From Halomarinibacterium sp034670265 (GTDB taxonomy: Bacteria; Bacteroidota; Bacteroidia; Flavobacteriales; Flavobacteriaceae), in assembly GCA_034670265.1 (NCBI GenBank), contig JAXMNU010000002.1:496001-560000 (forward strand): a stretch of 64,000 nucleotides of DNA, given 5' to 3'. Under the pieces are notes generated by a model that did not search any database, had not been told where the DNA came from, and saw nothing but the letters and a program-made list of their open reading frames with translations. Position numbers and translations under genes: made by a program. Positions 50,223-59,300 of the stretch are shown here, in pieces (the first letter of the stretch is position 1; every line of letters begins with the position of its first letter).

Positions 50223-52757
50223 ATGAAACAAGTACTCATTCTTTTAGCCATGCTAATTGGCTTTAACTCCTATGCATTTATTAACCCAGACGGAGATAAA
50301 CCAGGGAAAATTACAGGAACTGTAATAGACAAAAACCTTCAGCAACCTATCCCTTATGTTGCGATTGTAGTAAAAGACCTTCAAGGAAACATCATCACTG
50401 GTGGTGTTACAGACGACAATGGTACATTTAACATTGAAGATATTCCCGAAGGAAAAAGCAATGTAACCATACAGTATATTGGTTATAAAAGTTATAGCAC
50501 AGAAATTGATATCACCCGAGGAAACCGAAATATCGATTTAGGCAATATTCAACTTGAAGAGGATATCGAAGCGCTAGGCGAAGTTACTGTTACGGCAGAG
50601 CGCACCACTATTCAGCAAAAAATGGATAGGAAAGTCATAACTATAGGTAAAGACTTAACGACTTCGGGTCCAACGGCTTCAGATATTATGAATAATTTAC
50701 CTTCGGTAAGTGTAGATCAACAAACGGGAGATTTATCACTACGAGGAAATCAGAACGTACGTGTGATGGTCGATGGAAAACTTTCCAATGTACCGGTGGC
50801 ACAGCTTCTGAAACAGATTCCATCTGCTTCTATTAAGCAAATTGAATTGATTACCAATCCTTCGGCAAAATACAATCCTGAAGGAATGAGCGGTATCATT
50901 AATATTATTCTTCATAAAAATGTAAATATAGGTTTTAACGGAAACGCAAGTGTGGGGCTTACCTACGAAGAGCAGCCTAAATTCACTTCGAATATTGATA
51001 TGAATTACCGAAACGGAAAATTTAATTTCTACGGAAACTGGGGTCACAATACTTCTATAAATGAAAACTACGGAAATGTGAACAGACCAGATGATAATAT
51101 TGAGCAAATTTTTGAATTCTTAGACGATAGCCAATCCAATCTTTTCAAATTTGGTATTGATTTTTACTTAAACGATAAGCATACCCTGTCCGTTTTTACA
51201 AATCAAAATCTATATGAAGGTAGCACTACCGGGTTAACGGATATAAGATATAGCGACAATCCAAGTTTAGACGAAATTCAGGATTTCTTAAGTGATAATG
51301 ACAATATTTCTTCACAGTACAATTTCAACTACAAAGTAGATTTTGAGAAAGAAGGTCATAACATCGAACTGGAAGCAGATTACAACGATTTTGAAAATGA
51401 TGAGGATGCAGATTTCAGGTTTAGAGGAGCAACATTTGGAAGTGATTATATGGACTTTGTAGATACCGAAAGAGAACAGCTTACGGTAAACTTAGACTAC
51501 GTAAACCCTCTAACCGAAAGCACAAAACTCGAATTAGGACTGGAAGCCAGATTATTTAATTCGTTAATTGGAAGAACTTCTACTCAAGAAGTGGTAAATC
51601 CTTTCGACATTACTGGTCCTTTTATCATGGCACCAAGCACCAATTTTGATTATAGCCGCGACATCTATTCTGCCTATGCCACCTTTGGTAAAAACTGGGA
51701 AAAATTTAGTGTCCAAGTAGGTGTAAGAGCCGAAACTGTTGAGGAAATTGCAGATACTGAAGAAGCGTATGGAAACGGTGTTGTAACAGATGATTTGACC
51801 TTTGTTAATTCTGATCCTTTGGTCGAGGTAACAACTGAAGATGATACTGTGTTTAAAAAATTTACGAATGACTATTTCCAGTTGTATCCTTCGGCATTTT
51901 TAACGTTTACACCTTCTGAAAAGAATCAGTTTCAGGTAAGTTATAGCCGTCGTGTGGATCGTCCAGGTGTAAGCCAAGTAAATCCCATTCGTGAGTGGAG
52001 TACCCCGTTGATTTCATCTTTCGGAAAAACGAGTCTCTTACCTCAATTCACCAATTCTTTTGAAACCAATTACACGCGTAATATGGAAAAAGGAAGTATT
52101 ACTGCAGGGGTGTTTTACAGAATTATTGAAGACGAAATAAACAGAGCTCTTTTTATTGACAGAACCGATTTAAACAAAGTGATCCTTACCTATGATAACT
52201 TTGATAATACGACTGCGTATGGTGTAGAATTATCAAGCAATTACCGCCCAACAAAGTTTTGGAGTTTTAACGCCAGTTTCGATTTGTTTAATCAAACCCA
52301 AAAAGGTATTTCAGAACAACTGGCAGATGTGGACAATCCAACAGTAAATGACATCACATTAAATGAATATCAAGTGGATAACATACAGTATAACTTTAGA
52401 ATGTTTAACAACTTTAGAGTAACCGAAAAATTAAGTTTATCTGCCTTTGGATTCTATAGAGGGAAGTCGAGAAACCTTCAGTTTACTATGGATCCAATGT
52501 ACTTTGTAAATGTTGGAGCACGTTACAATCTTTGGGATGGACGTGGCACCTTCAGTATTAATTACAATGATATTTTCGACACCATGCAATTTGCTTTTGA
52601 AGGAGAACTTCCTTACGCTCAAGTGGGTGCCTTTAACTGGGAAAGCAATACCATTAACGTGAATCTTTCTTACCGATTTGGAGGTGGTAAATACCGTGCT
52701 AAATCGAGAAAGAATCGTGACGATAGAGAAAAAGAAGGAAGCGGTGGAATATTCTAA
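50223..52757 (+). CDS. TonB-dependent receptor-like outer-membrane beta-barrel protein
   Basis: An 844-aa protein with a signal peptide (VLILLAMLIGFNSYAF). A CarboxypepD-regulatory-like domain about 30-110 (GKITGTVIDKNLQQPIPYVA ... YIGYKSYSTEI) is followed by a plug domain about 120-235 (TSGPTASDIMNNLPSVSVDQ, GMSGIINIILHK). A C-terminal barrel of the OMP_b-brl_3 type ends in SYRFGGGKYR and a charged tail. Probably imports or binds a ligand at the outer membrane. No TonB box or SusD partner is seen, so the substrate is unknown. Confidence 0.92.
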   Translation: MKQVLILLAMLIGFNSYAFINPDGDKPGKITGTVIDKNLQQPIPYVAIVVKDLQGNIITGGVTDDNGTFNIEDIPEGKSNVTIQYIGYKSYSTEIDITRGNRNIDLGNIQLEEDIEALGEVTVTAERTTIQQKMDRKVITIGKDLTTSGPTASDIMNNLPSVSVDQQTGDLSLRGNQNVRVMVDGKLSNVPVAQLLKQIPSASIKQIELITNPSAKYNPEGMSGIINIILHKNVNIGFNGNASVGLTYEEQPKFTSNIDMNYRNGKFNFYGNWGHNTSINENYGNVNRPDDNIEQIFEFLDDSQSNLFKFGIDFYLNDKHTLSVFTNQNLYEGSTTGLTDIRYSDNPSLDEIQDFLSDNDNISSQYNFNYKVDFEKEGHNIELEADYNDFENDEDADFRFRGATFGSDYMDFVDTEREQLTVNLDYVNPLTESTKLELGLEARLFNSLIGRTSTQEVVNPFDITGPFIMAPSTNFDYSRDIYSAYATFGKNWEKFSVQVGVRAETVEEIADTEEAYGNGVVTDDLTFVNSDPLVEVTTEDDTVFKKFTNDYFQLYPSAFLTFTPSEKNQFQVSYSRRVDRPGVSQVNPIREWSTPLISSFGKTSLLPQFTNSFETNYTRNMEKGSITAGVFYRIIEDEINRALFIDRTDLNKVILTYDNFDNTTAYGVELSSNYRPTKFWSFNASFDLFNQTQKGISEQLADVDNPTVNDITLNEYQVDNIQYNFRMFNNFRVTEKLSLSAFGFYRGKSRNLQFTMDPMYFVNVGARYNLWDGRGTFSINYNDIFDTMQFAFEGELPYAQVGAFNWESNTINVNLSYRFGGGKYRAKSRKNRDDREKEGSGGIF

Positions 52758-52906
52758 TCACGAAAATCTTAAAATGTTATAATGAAGTTAAAATTAAATA
52801 TTGACTGAAACATTTTGACAAAAGTGTAGTCTATAAATATAAACCTTTAAACTTGTTTTGTAATTTATTTGGATTAGCCTCTTAAAAATTAGCAGCATGT
52901 TAGGTA

Positions 52907-52941
52907 AACCCTCTCTCCGAAATTAGTAGGATTGAGGGTTT
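52907..52941. terminator. Weak hairpin between converging receptor and fabH genes
   Basis: AAACCCTC / GAGGGTTT with a 19-base loop, near the stop of fabH and 150 bp after the receptor stop. Could terminate either transcript; loop length and short stem make it uncertain. Confidence 0.4.
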
Positions 52942-52949
52942 GTTATTTC

Positions 52950-53960
52950 TTACCATCTAATGAGCACGCTTCCCCATGTAAATCCACTTCCAAAGGCAGC
53001 TAACACCACCAAATCTCCTTCTTTAATTTTTCCTTCTTCCCAAGCTTCAGTTAATGCAATTGGGATAGAAGCTGCTGTTGTATTTCCGTATTTCTGAATG
53101 TTATTAAATACTTGGTCATCGGTTAACTTAAACTTCCGTTGGATAAATTGAGCAATGCGTAAATTCGCCTGATGCGGAATCAACATATCGATATCTTCCA
53201 CCTCAAGCTGATTGGTTTTTAAACCTTCCATAATTACTTCAGAAAAACGAACCACGGCATTTTTAAAGACAAACTGCCCATTCATATACGGGAAGTAACT
53301 TTCGTCGCTAGGATCATTTTCAAAAATAATATCGGTTACCCAGCGTGTTCCCATACCTGGAGCTTTAACTACCAATTCTTCGGCGTGTTCTCCTTGCGAA
53401 TGTAAATGTGTAGAAAGTATTCCTTTATTGGTATTCTCTTCCCTACTCACAATAGCGGCTCCTGCCCCATCCCCAAAAATCACCGAAACACCACGTCCTC
53501 GTGTAGTTTTGTCAAGCCCGTGCGAATGTAACTCACTTCCAATAACTAGAATGTGTTTGTACATTCCCGTTTTAATATAATTATCTGCCACGGAGAGCGC
53601 ATACACAAAACCAGAGCATTGGTTTCTAACATCCAGTGCCCCTACAGTTTTTATATCTAACTCCTTTTGTACCTGTACTCCAGGTCCGGGAAAATAATAA
53701 TCTGGACTTAGCGTGGCAAAAACTATAAAGTCAATATCGTCTTTATTAATTCCAGCTCTTTCAATAGCAATTTTGGCTGCTTTTACACCCATGGTAGCCG
53801 TAGTATCATCACTGCCTCGTTTTACCCATCGCCGCTCTTTTATACCCGTTCGCTCTTGTATCCAAGCATCGTTGGTGTCCATCATCTTTGAAAGATCATC
53901 GTTGGTAACCACATTATCGGGCACATAGCGGCCTAAGCCAGAAATTTTTGAAGAATACAT
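52950..53960 (-). CDS. fabH: 3-oxoacyl-ACP synthase III family protein (FabH)
   Basis: A 336-aa protein from ATG 53960; a TTG at 53987 gives nine extra residues. The catalytic triad is visible: Cys115 in VRNQCSGFVYAL, His in LIPHQANLRIAQ and Asn in KYGNTTAASIPIAL. IQERTGIKERRWV is the usual N-terminal signature. It condenses an acyl-CoA with malonyl-ACP to start fatty-acid chains. A candidate attenuator/RNA lies upstream (54028-54129). Confidence 0.9.
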   Translation of the reverse strand: MYSSKISGLGRYVPDNVVTNDDLSKMMDTNDAWIQERTGIKERRWVKRGSDDTTATMGVKAAKIAIERAGINKDDIDFIVFATLSPDYYFPGPGVQVQKELDIKTVGALDVRNQCSGFVYALSVADNYIKTGMYKHILVIGSELHSHGLDKTTRGRGVSVIFGDGAGAAIVSREENTNKGILSTHLHSQGEHAEELVVKAPGMGTRWVTDIIFENDPSDESYFPYMNGQFVFKNAVVRFSEVIMEGLKTNQLEVEDIDMLIPHQANLRIAQFIQRKFKLTDDQVFNNIQKYGNTTAASIPIALTEAWEEGKIKEGDLVVLAAFGSGFTWGSVLIRW

Positions 53961-54027
53961 AAAATTATTGATTAAAACTGAGAACAAGATAATGAGAAGT
54001 ATTGATTATTCAGAAAAATATAAATAT

Positions 54028-54118
54028 AAAAAACTAAGGTGCCTTGTGAGCACCTTAGCTTAAAACAACCTAACCAATAAAATAGAAATAATGTAGTATG
54101 TGTTGGGAATTTCTATTT
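54028..54118 (-). ncRNA. Candidate small RNA or fabH leader/attenuator
   Basis: On the reverse strand: a TATATTTG box (54122-54129), then a 10-bp perfect stem AAATAGAAAT / ATTTCTATTT (arms 54109-54118 and 54080-54089), then a terminator CTAAGGTGC / GCACCTTAG (54034-54058) with six T. The sequence is gene-free, and fabH follows only 70 bp later in the same direction. It therefore fits either a separate sRNA of about 90 nt or a terminating 5' leader that controls fabH. Confidence 0.6.
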
Positions 54119-54121
54119 GCT

Positions 54122-54129
54122 CAAATATA
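54122..54129 (-). promoter_or_regulatory. TATATTTG promoter box of the RNA/fabH leader
   Basis: Exact TAnnTTTG match on the reverse strand, four bases before the first stem of the candidate RNA. The -33 region is not obvious. Confidence 0.55.
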
Positions 54130-54183
54130 TAACTGTTTAATCATTTATAAAAATAATTAAACAATATTTAACATTTTAACTTC

Positions 54184-54210
54184 TGTCATCTTAAAAATGA
54201 CACCTTGTCA
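54184..54210 (+). promoter_or_regulatory. Candidate operator dyad upstream of htpG
   Basis: TGTCA (54184), TGACA (54198) and TGTCA (54206) form overlapping inverted repeats (TGACACCTTGTCA is the tightest). They lie 60-90 bp upstream of the htpG ATG. This could be a heat-shock regulator site, but no known consensus was matched with certainty. Confidence 0.35.
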
Positions 54211-54270
54211 CTTTTCTCATATTGGTATTCTATTTGAAATAAAGCAACCATAATTTAAAAGTTAAAAACC

Positions 54271-56160
54271 ATGAATAAAGGAACTATAAACGTATCTGTG
54301 GAAAATATTTTTCCGCTAATTAAAAAATTTCTCTACAGCGACCATGAAATTTTCCTTCGTGAACTTATAAGCAACGCAACCGATGCTACCCTTAAACTAA
54401 AACACCTTGCCAGTATTGGAGAAGCCAAAGTAGAATATGGCAACCCCATGATTGAAGTTAAAATCGATAAAAAGAAAAAACAGCTTCATATTATTGACCA
54501 AGGGATTGGGATGACCGCAGAGGAAGTTCAAAAATATATCAACGAAATAGCCTTCTCTGGTGCCGAAGAATTCATCGAGAAATACAAAGACAAAAAAGCC
54601 GAAGATGCTGGAATTATTGGTCATTTTGGTCTAGGATTCTATTCAGCTTTTATGGTGGCAAACAAAGTTGAAATCATTACCAAAAGTTACTTAGATGAGC
54701 CAGCGGCACACTGGGTTTGCGATGGTTCTCCTAACTACACCATCGAGGAACACGATAAAAAAGAACGCGGTACAGAGATTATACTTCATATAAGCGATGA
54801 TGAAAAAGAATTTTTGGAAGATGCCAAAATCCGTGAGTTATTGGTAAAGTATAACAAGTTTATGCCTATCCCAATTAAATTCGGTACTAAAACCGAAACA
54901 CTTCCAAAGCCAAAAGACGCAAAAGAAGATGACCCTGCACCAACAAAGGAAGTAGATAACATCATTAACAATCCTAATCCAGCGTGGACTAAGCAACCTA
55001 CCGATTTAAAAGACGAAGACTATAAAAACTTTTACAGGGAGTTATACCCAATGCAGTTTGAGGAGCCACTCTTCAACATTCATTTAAATGTAGATTATCC
55101 TTTCAATCTTACGGGAATCTTGTATTTCCCAAAGATGACGAAGGATTTAAATATTCAGAAAGATAGAATTCAGTTGTATCAAAATCAGGTGTTTGTAACC
55201 GATAATGTAGAAGGTATTGTACCTGAGTTTTTAACGATGCTCCGTGGGGTAATCGATAGTCCAGATATTCCATTAAACGTGTCGCGAAGTTACCTTCAGG
55301 CAGACGGAAATGTAAAGAAGATTGCAAGTTATATTACTCGTAAAGTTGCTGATAAACTGAAAAGCCTTTTCAACGAAAGTCGTGAAGATTTTGAAAAGAA
55401 ATGGGACGACATTAAAATCGTTATTGAATACGGAATGTTAACCGAAGATAAATTCTTCGAAAAAGCACAAAACTTTGCATTGTATCCAACCGTTGATGGA
55501 ACCTATTTCACTTTTGAAGAACTTTCAGATAAAATAAAAGATCTTCAAACAGACAAAGATGAAAAACTGGTGATTTTATATGCTTCAGATAAAGAGGCAC
55601 AACATAGTTACATTGAAACGGCAAAAGAAAAAGGGTACGAAGTATTGTTATTGGATTCACCTATTATTTCCCATTTAATTCAGAAATTAGAAAGCGAAAA
55701 AGAGAAAGTTTCTTTTGTAAGAGTAGATAGTGACCACATCGATAACTTGATTAAAAAAGATGAAGAAGCGATTTCAAAATTAAGCGATGAGGAAAAAGAA
55801 AGCTTAAAAACGGTGTTAGAGGGTATTGTTCCTTCTGAAAAATTTACCGTGCAACTAGAAGCGATGGATAGCAATGCCAATCCTTTTATCATTACCGAAC
55901 CTGAGTTTATGCGTAGAATGAAAGAGATGCAACAAACTGGCGGTGGCGGTATGTTTGGGATGGGAGGTTTTCCAGAAATGTACACACTTGTTGTAAACAC
56001 TAATAATGAGTTAGTTTCTGAAATTTTGAACACAAAAACACAAAAGAAAAAGGAACGATTGGTTAATCAAGCACTCGATTTGGCCAAATTGAGTAAAAAT
56101 TTACTGAAAGGTGAAGAGTTAACAAAATTCATAAAACGCAGTTATGAGATGATTAAATAA
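54271..56160 (+). CDS. htpG: Chaperone protein HtpG (Hsp90)
   Basis: A 629-aa ATP-dependent chaperone of full length. Hsp90 N-terminal motifs: FLRELISNATDATLKLKHL, IIDQGIGMTAEEV, IGHFGLGFYSAFMV (lid/ATP site). The middle domain has YFPKMTKDLNIQKDRIQLYQ and VSRSYLQADGNVKKI. The C-terminal dimerisation domain is present and contains a Gly/Met-rich loop (TGGGGMFGMGGFPEM). Cytoplasmic; a strong terminator follows. Confidence 0.96.
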   Translation: MNKGTINVSVENIFPLIKKFLYSDHEIFLRELISNATDATLKLKHLASIGEAKVEYGNPMIEVKIDKKKKQLHIIDQGIGMTAEEVQKYINEIAFSGAEEFIEKYKDKKAEDAGIIGHFGLGFYSAFMVANKVEIITKSYLDEPAAHWVCDGSPNYTIEEHDKKERGTEIILHISDDEKEFLEDAKIRELLVKYNKFMPIPIKFGTKTETLPKPKDAKEDDPAPTKEVDNIINNPNPAWTKQPTDLKDEDYKNFYRELYPMQFEEPLFNIHLNVDYPFNLTGILYFPKMTKDLNIQKDRIQLYQNQVFVTDNVEGIVPEFLTMLRGVIDSPDIPLNVSRSYLQADGNVKKIASYITRKVADKLKSLFNESREDFEKKWDDIKIVIEYGMLTEDKFFEKAQNFALYPTVDGTYFTFEELSDKIKDLQTDKDEKLVILYASDKEAQHSYIETAKEKGYEVLLLDSPIISHLIQKLESEKEKVSFVRVDSDHIDNLIKKDEEAISKLSDEEKESLKTVLEGIVPSEKFTVQLEAMDSNANPFIITEPEFMRRMKEMQQTGGGGMFGMGGFPEMYTLVVNTNNELVSEILNTKTQKKKERLVNQALDLAKLSKNLLKGEELTKFIKRSYEMIK

Positions 56161-56182
56161 CATCTTTTACCGACGAAAAGTA

Positions 56183-56210
56183 AAACCGCTTAATCAAGCG
56201 GTTTTTTTTT
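56183..56210 (+). terminator. htpG terminator
   Basis: AAACCGCTT / AAGCGGTTT nine-bp stem, four-base loop, followed by more T; 23 bp after the stop codon. Confidence 0.9.
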
Positions 56211-56264
56211 GTTAAAGCCTGAAAATTATAAGCTTAAAATATTTTAAAAAGTAATTTTTTGAAC

Positions 56265-56272
56265 TACATTTG
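56265..56272 (+). promoter_or_regulatory. Promoter -7 box of the 1503-aa gene
   Basis: TACATTTG matches TAnnTTTG and lies 32 bases upstream of the ATG at 56305. A clear -33 element is lacking in the AT-rich upstream sequence. Confidence 0.55.
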
Positions 56273-56304
56273 AGTAACTAATATTAATCAAATTACTTTA
56301 AATT

Positions 56305-59300
56305 ATGAAAAAAATTACTTTTCTGCTTTTGATGTTTTTAGGGTTTTCGACCCTCCAAGCGCAAGAGTTAACCTCTACCCCTACGCTATCTACTAGCACC
56401 GATGGGGCTACCAAGAAACAAATGACGGTATCCAATGCCGGTATTTTTGCTTCTAGACAAACCGTGACGACGGCATCCACACGTAATGCTGCAACTGTAT
56501 ATTTTGCAGTAACACAAGCAACCGAAAATTGTGATTCAACAACAGGTAATCCTGCTCAATGTGGGGCAACTACTACGATGCTATCTGTGGAAACCAACCC
56601 AAGTACTAATCGAGCACCCGGTGCTAAATATTACATTAGAAGTAATACAAACAATCCTTGGGGGCAAGTAACCAACGAAGCGGCTATGGATGCTGCTTTT
56701 GGTGCTGGGAATTGGACGCAAGCTTTTTTTGAAACTCTAGTCATGGGAACTGTTTTCTCACCCGGGACCAATTTTGTTTTCTTAGAGGGAAGCGATGGTG
56801 GTGCTAATGAATTAAACACCTTTTTAACTACCAATCTTGCCGCTATTGAAGCATGGGTTAATGGCGGTGGAAAACTAATCTTAAATGCTGCACCTAATGA
56901 AGGTAGCAATATTAATTTTGGATTTGGAGGAACAACCTTAGTCTACACTGATTTTAGTGGTAATGTGGCTGCTGTAGACCCATTGCATCCTGCTTTTGTA
57001 GGTCCATTAACTCCAACGGCAACCGCAATGTCTGGTACATCGTATGGTCATGCAACTATTTCTGGCACAGGCTATACCAATATACTTTTAGACTCAGCAG
57101 ACAGTGGTGTTGTATTAGCTGAAAAAGATTGGGGAGCTGGACTGGTAATTGTGGGAGGTATGACGACTACCAACTGGCATTCTCCTTCGCCACAAGCTTT
57201 TAATTTTAGAGCCAACTTATTTAATTATGCAGACGATTATGGTGGTGCAGGATGTCCTCCTTTTGATATTGCAGGACCGTATTGTGCACCTTGTAATGAT
57301 CCATCCGGTGGATTTGCTTTAGCATGTTCTCTTGGACCTAATAGTATTATACAAGGAATTGATGTATCTGGTGTACCAGGTGCGGTAAATGTAAATTCTA
57401 TAGATTTTAACCAAGAATCATTTGGGACAGCTCCCACTATAACTGTAAATCTTTTCTGTGCTCCCGCAGCTGGACCTGTTCCCTATGGTGCTGTGGATAC
57501 CCCTTTTTATACTGAAAGTTTTCCTTTAGTTGCTGGAGATGATGGTAGTTGTGTAACATTAACCCTTACAACTCCACCAAGCATTGATGCTTCTTGTGAC
57601 ACTATGTGGATTGAAATAGTAACTCCTGCTGATACTAGTAGAGCAGTGCAGACTCCTCCAACATGTGATGGGAATACTGCTACTGGAACTAATAGTTGGA
57701 TTGTTGCATCCGCTTGTGGTATTAATACCCCAACCTCATTTGCCGCTATTGGCTTCTCTAATAATGATGCGAGTTACAATGCAACTTTTGAGTGTAACTT
57801 AGGCGACCCACCCGTAATTACTTGTCCAGCAGATATTGTATTAGACAATGCAGCGGGACAATGTGGTGCTGTTGCCAATTATGCAGGTACCGCTATAGAT
57901 ACAGAAGACGGAGATATCTCTGGAGATATTGTATACACTCCACCTAGTGGAAGTTTCTTTGATGTAGGAACCACAACGGTTACTGCTTCTGTAACAGATA
58001 GCGACGGTAACACCTCTACGTGTGATTTTGATGTAACGGTAAATGATGTAGAAGACCCAGTGGTTGTTTGTACAGACTTTACGGCAGAACTTGATGCTAC
58101 AGGAAACGTAACAGTATTCCCAGGAGATGTTGCTACGGCTACAGACAATTGTCCAGGAGTTACTTTAGAATTCCAAGGTTCAGGTGGTCCAATGGGCTCA
58201 TTGACTTCATTATTTGGAGCGAACAATGGAGGTTCATTTGGAGGTGCTGTGTACTTTGATGTAACCATAGCTGGAAGTGATTTAGAAATTAACGCCATAG
58301 ATGTTAACACGGCTGATGGTTCTGGAGGAAGTTTTGACATTGATGTTTATACCATACCTGGAACATCTGTTGGAAATGAAACCAATGGTGGATTATGGAC
58401 TTTAGTAAGTACTGGAACAGGTACCGCTGCGGGTCTTAACAATCCATCCAATGCAGTACTTGCAACCCCCTTTACATTAAGTGCATCTACCAGTTACGGT
58501 ATTGCCATTGTAATGGATGGTAGCCACGGTCACGATTACACCAATGGTACTGGAGGAAATCAAAACTTTTCTAATGCAGATCTTTCAATGTCATTAGGAC
58601 AAGCATCAAATGCGCCCTTTACTCCTGGTATTTTCTCACCAAGAGTATTTAACGGAACCCTACATTATGGATCACCAGCACCCCCAGTACCAAGTTTAGA
58701 CTTTACTTGTATGGATGTTGGTCCTAATAATGTAACCGTTATTGCAACCGATGCCGCTGGAAACACCTCTACCTGTACAGCAGTAGTGACTGTGGAAGAT
58801 AATATAGCGCCTGTTATTGTTTGTATAGGCGAGCCTACTCCGGTAACAGATTCTGCTAGTGCGAGTCCAGGGTTACCATTTGGTGGAGCTCCAACGGTTG
58901 TAACAAGTACTATTGATGTTACCGACGACTTTATTATAACCGATCTAGATGTAGATGTGGATATTTCCCACACTTGGGTTGGTGATATTATCGTAACGCT
59001 TGAGTCACCTTCTGGAACTGTAGTTACTATTATTGATAGACCAGGAGATATTACTTCTCCACCAGATGGATGTGCTGGAGATAATATTGTAGCGACTCTT
59101 GATGATGAAGCTGCAACTCCTGTAGAAGATGAGTGTGATGCAGGTACACCAACCATTAGCGGAAGTTTCATTCCTAACAATCCACTTTCTGCCTTTGATG
59201 GAGAGAGTACCTTAGGAACTTGGACAATGACCGTAGAAGATGCCTTCCCAGCCTTTGATGATGGTGTCTTTAACAGTTGGGCAATCAATTACACACACGA

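Noticed and set aside
58665..59288. Reverse ORF of 207 aa inside the 1503-aa gene
   Set aside because: Ser/Val/Thr-rich mirror of a biased coding sequence; no promoter and the forward frame is clearly real with known domains.
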